Assembly (NCBI GenBank): GCA_021018995.1
Contig: CM037590.1
Span: forward strand, 104,533,097 to 104,597,096
Length of the DNA stretch: 64,000 nt
From: Chloranthus sessilifolius
Taxonomy: Eukaryota > Streptophyta > Magnoliopsida > Chloranthales > Chloranthaceae
Direction of reading: 5' to 3'
The notes below the pieces were generated by a model. The model was not told the origin of the DNA. It did no database searches and saw nothing but the letters and a program-made list of their open reading frames with translations. The position numbers and the translations under genes were made by a program. This document shows positions 11,227 to 22,229 of the stretch, in pieces (positions within the stretch are counted from its first letter, which is position 1; each line of letters begins with the position of its first letter).

Positions 11227-11366
11227 TTCAATCTATTGTGAGTTGTGTCAATAGATTGAGACACAATTATTACTAAAACACACACGGAGAACAAGGCTCA
11301 ATCGATTGACCAAGCAACACACACAAAATAGAGTCAATCGATTGAGGGTTATTCTCAATCGATTGG
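11227..11366 (-). promoter_or_regulatory. Second internal cluster of TCAATCGATTGA-type palindromes
   Basis: Five copies or near copies lie within 140 bp, about 45 bp inward of the primer binding site. They continue the array seen at 10122-10593 and in both LTRs. Confidence 0.7.
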
Positions 11367-11410
11367 CTATAAAACAAAATCTCTAATCTAATTAACCAAA
11401 ATTTCGGATT

Positions 11411-11428
11411 TCCCCAATAGCGCCAAAA
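11411..11428 (-). other. Primer binding site of element A
   Basis: On the - strand TTTGGCGCTATTGGGGA follows the end of the 5' LTR after a few bases. It resembles the tRNA-Asp primer site (TGGCGCCGTTGCCGGGGA) used by Athila elements, with several substitutions. Elements B and E have better-preserved versions. Confidence 0.75.
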
Positions 11429-11430
11429 CT

Positions 11431-12703
11431 TGATCGATTTTAAATAAACCCTTGCAAGTGTACAAGATCTGTTCTAGTAAGGCAAGAACAAGGTGTCGAA
11501 CCACGAAATCTGAAATTTTATTCAATTCTTCCTAGAGATGTAGAAAATATCCCCGAGGAAGTACTATAAGGCGATTTAATTTTACCAAAATTAACACTTT
11601 TCTAATTGCAAGAAAGAAAATAAATTAATCTAAAACTTATGTAATGAGAAATCTAAGAACAAATTTTAAAAACAAGATCAAGGAATTTGCTACCCCAGAT
11701 TTATACCCTTTTCTATTTTTAAACCCACAATTTTATTAACATCAACACACCATCATTCTAAGAGAAACATGACTAGTAATTAAGCGTGATCATTAACCCG
11801 GCATACCCTATCTAAAAACAATGACTCAAATTAATCATGTATGAATCATGTGAAAAGCATAGCGTATCTCATGGTATTTTAGATCAAAACACTAAAAACA
11901 TGATCACTACACTTTGAGAAAAATGATTTGATGATGAAATTATCAAACTATGGCATTAAACATAAAATATAGGTACTTATCTGGGGATCGCATCCTCCTT
12001 GACCTACAGCCTTTAGCCTCTCATCCTTGGTGCAAGATCTTCAATTGTATTCAAAACCATTCCCAAAGTAAAGAGCAAAGAAGGTGTAAAAGAAAAATAT
12101 GCTCTAGGAAAATCTCAAACACAATTTTTTTTATTACTCTCAGAAAACTCTCTTACAAAAGTCTCTAATTATTACACAAATTTTTCTCAAAAATAAAGAC
12201 TCTCTATTCAAAATAATCTCTCTCAAAAAAAACAACTCTCCTCCTTTTACAAAGCCGTAGGCCTCTTATTTATAATATCCGATTGAAACTAACCCTAATT
12301 GCCTCAATCGATTGAGTTTCATGTCTCAATCGATTGACTTTGAGTTCGAATCCCCTTAGGGCACTTCTGCCTTCATGTCTCAATCGATTGACTTTCTAGG
12401 GTTGAGTTTTTCTCCATCTGTCAATCGATTGACCATAATGCCTCAGTCGATTGACTCTTCAATGCAAATTCTTCCCTTTCTTGATGGGGGTTGATTCTCT
12501 TTATGGCTCTCAATGCTTCTTTGGACCTTTTTGTCCATATCTCTTTTTTAGCCTGTAATTTCCTTCTTTTATGCACTTGAACGATCTAACTGTCAGAAAC
12601 ACCTGTAAACATCAAAATCTCGCAACAACCATCAGATGCTTTCATTGAACAGCTAAATGTAGGATTTAAAGTGTGAATTATAGTCATATTTCAGCACCAA
12701 TCA
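11431..12703 (-). repeat. Element A 5' LTR (promoter copy)
   Basis: This 1273-bp LTR drives transcription on the - strand. The TATA box TATAAATAAG is at 12265-12274. Palindromes TCAATCGATTGA at 12304-12454 begin about 30 bp upstream. It ends with CACCAATCA followed by the TCTCC target duplication. Confidence 0.95.
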
Positions 12704-12862
12704 TCTCCCTACGTCGGGATCTGAGCCACAGAGCTATTGTTTCAGCCTGTGCTCAGCCATGTACTATTATTTTAGTACATGGTTCCTACGTCGGGGTTAT
12801 GAGGTCAAAGGCTAATTGAACAAATTTGTATATTTCGAGAGGGCAAAATGGGGGTGTCTATA
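12704..12862 (-). repeat. Element C 3' LTR, right fragment
   Basis: This continues the LTR interrupted at 1012 and matches about 46888-47051. It contains the last hairpin unit (CACAG 12727-12731 with CTGTG 12747-12751; CCATGTAC 12757-12764 with GTACATGG 12775-12782). It ends GTGTCTATA where the other LTR has GTGTCTACA, so the terminal CA has mutated to TA. Confidence 0.92.
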
Positions 12863-12876
12863 GATGCCCCTCTTCA
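12863..12876 (-). other. Polypurine tract of element C
   Basis: On the - strand GAAGAGGGGCATC directly abuts the LTR start. Element D has the matching GAGGGGCATC before TGTAGACACCC at 61477, which places C and D in the same broad group. Confidence 0.85.
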
Positions 12877-14041
12877 ACGCGCTCTTGCGAAATAAAAATA
12901 AGTCGAAGAAGTAGACACTCCTCATTCGAGGTGTCTTCTCGTTTCTCTTAGGAATTCACAAATGTGAATTGGTGATGCTGACATGACAGGCTTGTCTTTC
13001 TTTTCTATCAGCGCAAGCTAAAATGGAGCATTCGAAGGGTAAATGGTAGCTGTCGAAGGGCACATTTTGAGTCTGTGGGTGCATGGCGTATCCCGCCGCA
13101 TGGCGCAGACTAACAGAGGGATTTTAGTCAATCAAGGTACCGAGGCGTCAATCAAATATCCAAAACAAGGTCCAGAGACCGATAATAATAAAATGGAGTA
13201 TCATGTAATATCAAAGGCTTTTGCAAGTCATGTCAGACCGGGCGCGTCATTGCTCACACCAATGCACATCAGGCATTCCTTTTCTAATAGGTGTTTATAA
13301 GTTCTTAGATTAAATATACTCAATGTTCAGTTTCCCAGGGGAATGGCTGATTTGGGTGAGATTAGTTGAGGGTCTTGTGAGGTGTGCTCAATTGAATTTT
13401 GCGCAGTGGTGCGTGTGCTTGATTCATCCGAAGTCGGCTTCTAAGTTGGGAATTCTAGTGCTAATATATCTGAACAAATGATTCTGTGTAGTGGAGTGTG
13501 TGCTTCATCTAATTCTACACAGTGTGATATGTGCTTGATTGCGAGTTCAAGGATCTTAAAGGTCAAGTTTAAGTGTAATTTATTATGCACGGGTGATGGG
13601 GCACTTAATCAATTTTTATTTTTTTTTTGTATTTAAAGAAAGGTGAGTCGGGTCTATTTATCTTATTGCTTTGTTCTTTTTTTTAGTAAGGGGATTTTGA
13701 AATTTTGGGGGTTTTAAAATTTTGAAATTTTAGGGATTTTAACTTAAGATCAATTCGGTGGTAAAACAATAGAAAATGTGGCTTCTGAGATGTTTTTGAG
13801 CAGATCCACCGGTACAGGATTTGTGGACCCAACTATGGGTGTGGTTGTCAAGACGACACTTGGCATGCCGGATACTCCGTCTAACCTTCTCAACGAATAC
13901 TGATAATTGTCTCTTATGGGAGGACTACAGTGATTCGCGAATCGAGAGAGACGGGTTTTAAAAATATTTTACTTAATCATAGCTAACTATATATTTACAA
14001 GGAATATCGAGTAAAACAAAAAAATGGGTAGTACTTACCTG
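12877..14041. other. Element C region without recognisable genes
   Basis: This lies between the polypurine tract and the GCGATGGGA array. I see no protein similarity. The frame at 13043-13300 is not supported. A poly-T run lies at about 13617-13629. Confidence 0.5.
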
Positions 14042-14790
14042 GATGGCATGCAGCTTGTGTGGTCTGTGATGGGACTGGTGGGTTGTTGGGGGGTGGTACA
14101 GCGATGGGACTTTGGAGCTTTCTTCTCTTCAGGTCCGCTGTGGCAGGGCTTGGTGGTTGTGATGTGATGTCTTGGGAGAAATGATGTCGCGATGGGATCT
14201 GGAGATTCTCCCTTTCTTTAGCTGCATGCTGGGTGAGTCCTGGTGGGACGTGGGGATCAATTAGAGAGAGAGAGAGAGAGCTGCTTGCCTTAGCGATGTG
14301 ACATGATCAATCTTTCCCTCTCTTTATCATACGGCGCGGCATGTGCTGTCTGAGCTCTTTTCTTTTTCAAGTAGTGATGTTCACGATGGGATGTCGACTG
14401 AGCGTAGTTAGCGATAGGATACTGGTGGGATATTTGCGCAATGGGACGTTAGTAGGATATTTACGTGATGAGTGTCTTATTTCTTTTTTTGGCAGATCTT
14501 GGGTTATGAAAGAATCACATTGTGGTTGCGTCCTGATTGGCTTAGTTTTTTTTTGGCAGTGTACCCGCATTTTTTGAGAGATTTGCTTTTGGCTTTTCAC
14601 GATGGGCCATGAGGGAATGGCAAATTTACTACGATGGGGCTGAATATTGAGGTGATATCGCATGTGCACACATTATCGCGATGGGGATGGGTGCTGTCGA
14701 TGCCTCCTTCTCATGCAAGGGTATGCGATGGGATGGGTGAGTAGGTCTTTCTTTTCCTGTCAGAACAGCTTGTGAGGCTATGCGATGGGA
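14042..14790 (+). promoter_or_regulatory. Array of GCGATGGGA motifs in element C
   Basis: About a dozen copies or variants of GCGATGGGA are scattered at 30-90 bp spacing (for example near 14102, 14189, 14382, 14674, 14724 and 14777). A GA microsatellite lies at about 14263-14280. The array ends about 240 bp upstream of a + strand TATA box at 15028, so it could be its upstream control region. That is inference from position. Confidence 0.6.
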
Positions 14791-15027
14791 TAGAAGAACT
14801 TTGACCGCAATGTCATAAAAAGGTGTGAGGGTGCATATTTTGTCCAAAGTCAGGTATTGCACGCCTATTTTAGGTCGCTCAATACGATTGCATGCCTATT
14901 TTTGGGCGTGCGATCTCAAGCTTGAAGGGTCGTTTATGCGTTTCTGAGTGTGCGTGTGATTGTGTCAGTGTGCTTAGCGCGTGATTTGGTTAAATGCCTG
15001 TGCTCTGGTGCAGGATTGAGTCCGTAC

Positions 15028-15556
15028 TCTATATAAGTGAGGGAGCTTTCATTTTTTTTATTCTTTGGTTTAGTCTCAAGTTTTGACCTTTTCTGGATAT
15101 TTTATATTCTGGAATTTATGTTTTAGTGATATCTGGCGATCTAACTATCCGATTGGGATGTCATTTCTTCCTATATTCGTTATTTCACATGATCTTCATC
15201 CTGAGGAGATGCCAGTGGACGGCGTCATTTTGGGAGTGGGCGGTATTGGGAATCAGAGCACTAGTCTTCACATAGGTCCTTTTTAGGGAGTGGTGAAGGC
15301 AGCATTGAGGAGACGGCGGTGAGGAGGTGAAGATAGCGGAAGAGGAGTAAAAAGTGGAGGGATGTGTTTCCCAACCAATTCTCCCTGAAGCCTCCGATTG
15401 GACGCTCCGAGCAGAATCTGCTCCTCGCTTCATCTCAGTTTTGAACCCAGTCTTCATTTTGGGTTGTAGGTTAAAGTTTTAGGTTTTCGTTTTGGGTTGT
15501 AAATTCAGGAGGTATGCCTCCGGTGATACTTGTAAAACTTTTGGGTTATCAATAAA
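15028..15556 (+). other. Possible short transcription unit, antisense to element C gag-pol
   Basis: A TATA box (CTATATAAG, 15029-15037) is followed some 510 bp downstream by an AATAAA signal (about 15550). The only frame starting between them is 15083-15286 (67 codons), with no recognised similarity. It may be a non-coding first exon of the antisense gene at 16888, a separate short RNA, or chance. Low certainty. Confidence 0.35.
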
Positions 15557-16700
15557 GAGGCATTTTTTTTGTTTCGTCGTGCTTGTTTATTCGTTTAAAC
15601 TTATTAGCGGATTAGTTGGGTTTATCTAATTTGTTTCTGTTATTTTAGGATTTAGTTTGGCTTGAAGTTCAATTTGTTTTATGGGGTTTGTTTAGAGGGT
15701 ATACTTTGTTCCGATGGGTTTGGTTGGGGCATTTTTCTTGGCAGGCTCCCAAACAAGTCAGGATCTCATTTTTTAGAGAGTTTCCTTTTTTGAATTTAAG
15801 GTTTAAGGTATGTTGTTCTAATCTTTTTTTTTACTTGAGGTGACATTTGTTAAAAAGGTTTGAGTTTTCAAAAGTTTTGGATGGGTGTTGAGTGTTCAAA
15901 TCTTATCGGCTTGTTTACTTTGCTTTGGGATTTGTGTTTCCTTGAAGGGGTAAGTGTTGTGTGATTATTGGTTCATCTGGGTTTGTCATGGATTGTGGTC
16001 TTTCAAGGGGGTATGTGTTTTGGTTTAGTTTAGCTTAGGTTCAAGTGCATAAATGCTGGGGGGCACTTTTTTTTAGTTTAGTTTGGTCTTAGTTGGAGTG
16101 TGTAAGTGATGGGAGCATTTGTTCATTTTTTTTTGTTTAGTTTGGTCTTAGTTGAAGTGCATAAATGATGTTGGGGGGCATTTTTTCAATTTGGTTTGGG
16201 GTATATATGTTCTAAGTCAGGAGTATTTGGATTGGTCTTAACAAGAGTGTGGTTTAGGCAAATAATTAGTGTCGGAAATCACCCAATTTAAGCCTGTGAA
16301 CGTGCTGTCCTGGGCATTTTTTCTTCTTTGTGTTTCTGGGGAATTGCGCGCTTCACTCCGAGTGCATAAATTAATTGTGGGCCAGAGGGTGAACGCGTGT
16401 TCAGAGCGTCAGAATGTCGTTAACCAGTTTCCGGTCGTTTGACCGAGTTAAATGCATGATAACGGGCGCGTGATTAGGGCGATGGCTGGTCACTATGCAA
16501 GTGACCCTTGGCATTCGTGCGCCACTGTGTGGACGCTTGAAGCGATTACGCGCTTATAGGCTGCGCGCAACCAGGTGGTCAAGTTAGTTTGAGCGGGCGA
16601 CGGTTAGGTTACGCACTCAAGACCTGTCATGTGATCTGAATTAAGTGCGGTGACAGTGGTGCGTGATTGGTTTGAGCGCATGAATTTATGTGCACGATTT
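15557..16700. other. Element C region without recognisable genes
   Basis: T- and G-rich sequence with a degenerate repeat around TTTAGTTTGGTCTTAG (about 16070-16150). From about 16270 it is richer in GCGCGTGAT-like words. No protein similarity seen. Confidence 0.45.
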
Positions 16701-16708
16701 TGGCGTAT

Positions 16709-16719
16709 CCTATAAATAA
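16709..16719 (+). promoter_or_regulatory. TATA box of the antisense plant-mobile-domain gene in C
   Basis: CCTATAAATAA on the + strand lies about 170 bp upstream of the start codon at 16888. A transcription start near 16740 would give a leader of about 150 nt. Confidence 0.5.
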
Positions 16720-16887
16720 TTCAAAACTTTTCATTTTTGTCGCGCGATCCATTTTAGTCTTCGATTTTCTGTTTCCTTATTTCTTTGTGCTCTAATTTTC
16801 ATATTTTCATGATATTTTGCTATCCAGCCATCTGTTTCAGACACTGTTTCCTTCGTTCTCTTCAGTTTTTGAGCTCTTCGTTCTAGG

Positions 16888-19800
16888 ATGGAGGGCGAGG
16901 GTATTGGTGGGCGCAATCTTACTATAATATGAGTTAGACAGGATGTTTGGGGCAGAGATAGGTGAGACTTTCGAGGCTCAGACTGACGTAGTCGAGGAGG
17001 TGGTTAGAGATGAGGTACTAGATGTTGACCAGTCGGGAGTCAGGGAGGAGGTGCTCGAGATTGAGCAGGTCGCTGAGGATGAGGGTGAGATACCCGAGGG
17101 TGAGAGAACTGAGGGTACGGCTGAGGAGCACCGAGATCACAGACACTTCCCGCTGGAGGATTTCTTCGCTCGAGGTCAAGTAAACACCCATGAGCAAGAG
17201 TTCTTTCATTTTCTTAGTCATTTAGGTTATGACATTGGCTTATTAGGCTCTAGAAACCCTTCTAATTTATGTCAAACCTACATTGATCCTTGGTTGTGTG
17301 CTCACTCATGTGTCATGATGGCATCTAGAGATAGGTCATGTTTCTATTCAGCTGCCCTTATAATATTTTGTGTATATGTTATAAACTGTTATTGTGTTTG
17401 GGGCATATTTGACTTGCTTTTAGTTCTAAATTCATTTGTCTTTCGTCATAGGTGTGTGCTAGTCTTACTGTTATTATTTGTGTTTCGTTCAATAGGAGCC
17501 CCCACAGCTGGCTATCAGCTCGGCATGGACCGAGTCTCATACTTGGTACTGTGCCTTACTGGAGTTTCAGTGGGCGCAGCTGGTGTCTTTCAGTTTTGGG
17601 CCGATCCTAGTGCTGGATCCCTTTCAGGTTGATCGTAGTCTGATCGCGGCGATCCTAGAGAGGTGGAGGGAGACGCATCATGCGCTTCTCTTTCCAGTTG
17701 GCGTGATGTTGCCGACTCCAGAGGATTGGGTATGCATCACCGGCCTTTGTTTCAAGGGTGAGCCGATCACAGGGCGGATGGCAGGACATTATTTGGATGT
17801 GTGTGAGGAGAATTTGGGTGTGCCGTAAAGATCAAGTGGATCGGGGTCGGGTGTAGTTCGAGTCACTTGGTTCTTTGATATGTTTGCGGGTGGCTTCGTC
17901 CCCCCGAGGCACCATTCGGAGGCAAAGGCATCTTATGAGGCATGTTGTGTGATAGTGATGGGCCGGGAGCCCGTGGTGGAGCCAGGGTTGGCTGCGGATA
18001 GGGTGCTTCAAGCATTCTTGATGCACTTCCTTGGTGCGGTACTCTTCTCTTCTTCGACTCGAGGATGCATGACCGGGTTATTTTGATGGTTCTCGAGGAC
18101 TTGGATCGAGTCCCTACCTATGCGTGGGGTGCGGCCACATTGGTGCATCTCTATGAGCAGCTTTACCGTCAGGAACGGGGTGTCACGACGATCGAAGGTT
18201 TCCTTCCCTTCCTCCAGGTGAATTTTAGTTAATTAATGTCATTGTGTCTCTCTTTTTTTTTCTTGGTCTTTTAATAGTATCATCTACTTAGCATTTCCTT
18301 TATTTTATTTTCTAGTTTTAGGCATATGATCACTTCACTTTTCTTCATCCGGGGATTTCGTTGGAGGTGAGTTTCACGTTTATGCGGATACACATGTGGA
18401 TCTTCAGACCGTGCATGATCTCTTTGAGGATATGCACGCGGGACAGGTATAGATTGTCATGTGTGTGTGTTTTTTTCATTTCATTTCGGTCTTTTAAGAT
18501 CTGAGTCTTCATTGAGGGGTCGGCCCGTTTGCTTGGTTGTAGGTGATTTAGAGGCCGTATGCAGATGAGGAGGATGCGAGCATGCCACTGATTCAGTCTG
18601 GCCGGCCCTTCTTTGATGTGGACATATGGATCCATTATTTTTAGAGAGTGGAGAGGATCCACACATCTCGAGTGATACGATAGCTGGGGCTCACTCAGGG
18701 AGTCCCTCCAGAGATTCGCCACAGAGTGGCGAAGAGGATGACCGGCCCTCCTAGCTGGAATTTTACGGAGCAGATGGCGCTTCAGATAGCGGATTTTAGA
18801 GCATTGGGTGGCGGGTCCCTCTTCACACATCCCTTCCGCGGGAGTCACTCTTTCGCGATTGGTGGGCCGGAGTCGGCATCGGCTTTGAGGGAGAGGCTAG
18901 CTGCGTTAGAGCAAGGCCATCTCACCGCGAGTGTGAGAGGGGCATTAGACGCCCTCCATCGGGTGATGGAGCGGATGGGGTGTGCTCCTCGTCTGGTTGA
19001 GGAGATGCTGCACTCCTTAGCCTCCTCGATTGCTTAGGTTAGGGTGGCGGAGGATGAGTTGGGGGCTTGGCTAGCGGAGACTCGATGGCTCCTGGTGAGT
19101 TAGTTTACAGTTTTTGTGTATTATGTGGACTCGGCCTTCTGGTCGTTCTGTAATGGTTGTGATGTCTTGTTTTATTTTGTTTTGGACAGTTTGAGAGGGA
19201 GGGTGAGGTTGCTCATCAGGCGGTCCTGCTGGATGTTTATCACAGTCAACATCTGGCTGATCGGGAAGCAGTGGCCAGTCTATGTTCTGAGATCGATCGA
19301 TTGGTAAGTGTCTTTACAAATATGGTTTTGTTAATTGTTATCATTGTTAGCTTGCCAGCTGATGAGTTTATGGTTATTCGTAGAGAGCAGAGCTCGCTGT
19401 TGGAGGTCCCGTTCGGGCATTTGATCCATCTTTAGTTGCTTGCTCAAGTCGGCAGGATCCAGCGATGGCTCAGCTTTGGGCTAAGCTAGATCATTGGATA
19501 AGTTCAATTCAATCTTTTATCTTATTTGTGTCATTGCATTAGTTTGTTGGATGTCATTGTTTTACTTTCTTAGTAGCTTACTATTATCATGCGGTATTTC
19601 AGCGTTGAGTTGCCGAGGATCTTCAGGCGAGGGAGGCAACTGCTGACTCTCTACGCCCACAGAGTCAGGTATAGTTTTTTTTTGTAGCATAATTTTGTTT
19701 AGGTTATTTCATCTTTATTTTGTTCTGACATGTCTTGTGTTTGTTTGTTTGGTTCTTTGTGCACGTTGTTCTGGACTCTGCTCCCGGGGCTCCCCCTCAG

Positions 19801-20648
19801 GAGTTTGCTCCTATCCCTACTCAGGTATGTTTTAATTATAGTGTTCATAGCTTATTTATCATTATAGTATTTTTCTGATGTATTTGTTCATTCTCATTGC
19901 AGCCATCTATGTTTGTTGTCCCTCGGGTGCTGCCCGTTGATCCCGTGACCATGGAGACTGTCGAGCGACTTCTGGAGGAGAGGTTGGAGTTGCTATGATT
20001 GTTTCCTTTTCAAGGTTTTCCTCCTCTTTTAATGTTCATGTATATATGTCGGATTTTTTTTTACTCGGTATGGTTATGCAGGTTCGTCAGCTTGAGGAGG
20101 CGCGCCTAGAGGCGGCAAGAGCGCGTGCCACTCCTGAGGCGAGACGGATCCTCGGGGAGACACAGAGTCGCAAGGACCTGGATATTGAGATGATGGTCAC
20201 ACAGAGGACTCAGACTGAGGCATTAGAGGTAGCACGTCGGACGAAGAGGGCGGAGATGCAGGTGTCCCTAGATCGGTTGCAGTATCATCTGACGAGGAGT
20301 GAGCGAGGGGTGCATAGGTTGGTTAGTCAGCTTGATGGCTCAGAGTCGAGGACTACGGGTTCCTCGGTTGGGCAGTCTCATCACACGTCACGTGATCGCG
20401 TCAGGGATGACGCTCGTAGGGATTCTGCCATTCGTGATATTCTTGCGGGGTATCCTCCTTGTTCTCGATCGAGGCGGTCTGTTAGCCAGACGAGTGAGGG
20501 GAGTTCTGTAGCAGGGCCTCGTCGTCTAGAGGTTTTGAGAACTCCGGGTGTCGGGATTATATTTTCAAAAGACCAGTCTATGGACCTCCGAGCTTATGAT
20601 ACTAGGGACAGCGGTGATCGGCCATCTCAGCGACAACGTAGGGAGTAG
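16888..20648 (+). pseudogene. Antisense plant mobile domain gene carried by element C
   Basis: This multi-exon gene runs opposite to C's gag-pol, between integrase and the 3' LTR. An acidic first part (16943-17175) ends at a GT donor; coding resumes after an AG at about 17488. At 17583-17825 is the mobile domain signature: LIAAILERWRETHHALLFPV, then PTPEDWVCITGL and FKGEPITG. It continues at 17880-18060 (AFLMHFLGAVLFSSSTR). A further frame at about 18060-18219 reads YAWGAATLVHLYEQLY and ends FLPFLQ at a GT donor. Exon 18320 onward starts AYDHF; 18540-18760 holds the WIHYF and LGLTQGVPPEI region. Short exons to 20060 lead to a coiled-coil-like end at 20080-20648. Several stops arose where CAG or CAA became TAG or TAA, and frames shift, so it is a pseudogene. 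An aminotransferase-like plant mobile domain family member is likely; its function is unknown. Confidence 0.8.
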
Positions 20649-22229
20649 GGATGTGTGTGTGTGTGTTTTGCATTCATGGTATGTGTGTATTGTATATATA
20701 GGGGGGATGCCCCTGTTGACAAGTGTAAAAATAAATGAAAAGATTTTGACATATACATATAGAGAGATTTTGGTTTAGATGTACATGATTGGCTCCTTTT
20801 CTTTTAGTTACCTCTTGCGTCTACTCTTACTCTTTAGTTGCTTTAGCGCCATCAATCGTCATTAGGACTTGAATGCTTCCTGATTTGGCCTGGTGATGGT
20901 TAAAATTTGCTTCGTATCTTCACATGTGAGAGTAATGCTGTCAGTAGTTTTTGTTCTCCCGCTTGCTAGTTGTCAAGGGGGATAAGTATCTCAGACTAGA
21001 GTCTGGTAGTAAAAGATGGATATGTGCTCTTTTTTTTTTTTTGAAATGACAATAATATAATAGGGAAAGCAAATAGCTAAGATAGGAATAATAACAAAAC
21101 AATAAAAATAAAAATGCTCCAGTGTAGGAGCGTGGTAGGATTGGCAGTATGGTATCTTCGGTAGCACTTTTCGGATGGTAACTTCGTCGTTCCTCATCTT
21201 CTTTGTGGACAAGCCGATGCTTCCTATATGATTCTTCTTCTAATCCAAAAAAATATCCCAGTGTCAAGATGCAATGGAGCTTTTCTGGGTTTTGAGATGA
21301 GCACCTTGGGTCTATAAGTAGTCATGGGTATTTGATGAGTTAGTTTTGAAGAAAAGATGATCGGTACTATCATCGAATCGGGGAGGTCTCTTTGATTAGG
21401 TCAGTTATATATGGGGTTTATCTTAGGGTGGTGGTCATCCTATCCCGTGGTTATTAGGGAGAAATATGGTAGGTATAGTAGGTGATTGCATTAGTCATCA
21501 TTCATCAGTTTTCAGTTTCATTTCTAGGAACATCCTGTAAGGCTTCTGATTTATCGTCCGAAATAAAAATAGAAGAGGGGGGGTAAGGCTTAGTGATGTG
21601 GGGAATAGTTTGTATCTAAGACTTTCCAAAAGGGGTGAGTAACAATCTTTTTCTTAAGGGGATACGGGGTGCCATGCTCGAGCTCTTCATCATATTTCGG
21701 TACCATGAAAATCTCGCATTCTATGGTTAGCAGGAGTTTGTCCTCCTCCCGCCACCTTACGACGACATTTAGTAGTATGGGGACATCAGGGGTGCCCTCG
21801 CAGCTTGCTTATACACTTCTAGTAACGTTACCAAGGATGTCCTCATGGTCTGCTTATGCTTCCCTGAGCTCATTGACTTGTTCATTCATGATAATGCTCT
21901 CGCTCAATTTTTTTTATATATATGTACTTTGAAAGCATCCTGCTAATGCAAGAATAATGAGTTTTGATTGAACCTAGCATCTTCATTTTTTTTGCTCTAA
22001 AGTTTCCTCCAATGGTAGGGGAAGGGAAATGAGGATCGGATGTTACGTATGCTTTTGAAAGAGGTTAGATAGGTCACTAATCCTTTAATCAGATTGCTCG
22101 AGTGAGAAAAGGTGGGCGATAAATCAAAGGTCTTAAGGATATTCTGAGAATTGAAGGTGTGCGACCAATGAATGTGACGACTATGGGGGTGATAAGTATA
22201 AGTATTTAACCACGTGATGTGATGATCAC
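20649..22229. other. Element C spacer between the antisense gene and integrase
   Basis: The antisense gene is followed by a TG repeat (about 20651-20664) and an AATAAA-like signal (about 20728), a plausible 3' end on the + strand. Beyond lies unassigned sequence with a poly-T tract at about 21030. At 21670-21930 the - strand has a coding-like, glutamate-rich stretch (IIMNEQVNELREA) with in-frame stops that I cannot assign. Confidence 0.45.

Larger units (their letters stand above)
1013..12703 (-). mobile_element. Element A: complete Athila-type Ty3/gypsy LTR retrotransposon
   Basis: Two near-identical LTRs (1013-2293 and 11431-12703) start with TGAT and end with ATCA. They are flanked by the 5-bp target duplication TCTCC (1008-1012 and 12704-12708). 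The coding strand is -, with the primer binding site at 11411-11428, gag at 10081-8476, protease, RT, RNase H and integrase at 7737-4428, and a polypurine tract at 2294-2306. Athila affiliation follows from the RT signature FMDDFSVFG, the RRLNPNM motif before RT and the tRNA-Asp-like primer site. Frameshifts break gag, protease, RT and integrase, so the element is not autonomous now. It is inserted in an LTR of element C. Confidence 0.95.

Noticed and set aside
17176-17487. Hydrophobic stretch in the long frame 16943-17632, like membrane segments
   Set aside because: It starts at a good splice donor, ends at an acceptor and is T-rich; better read as an intron between the acidic exon and the mobile domain exon.
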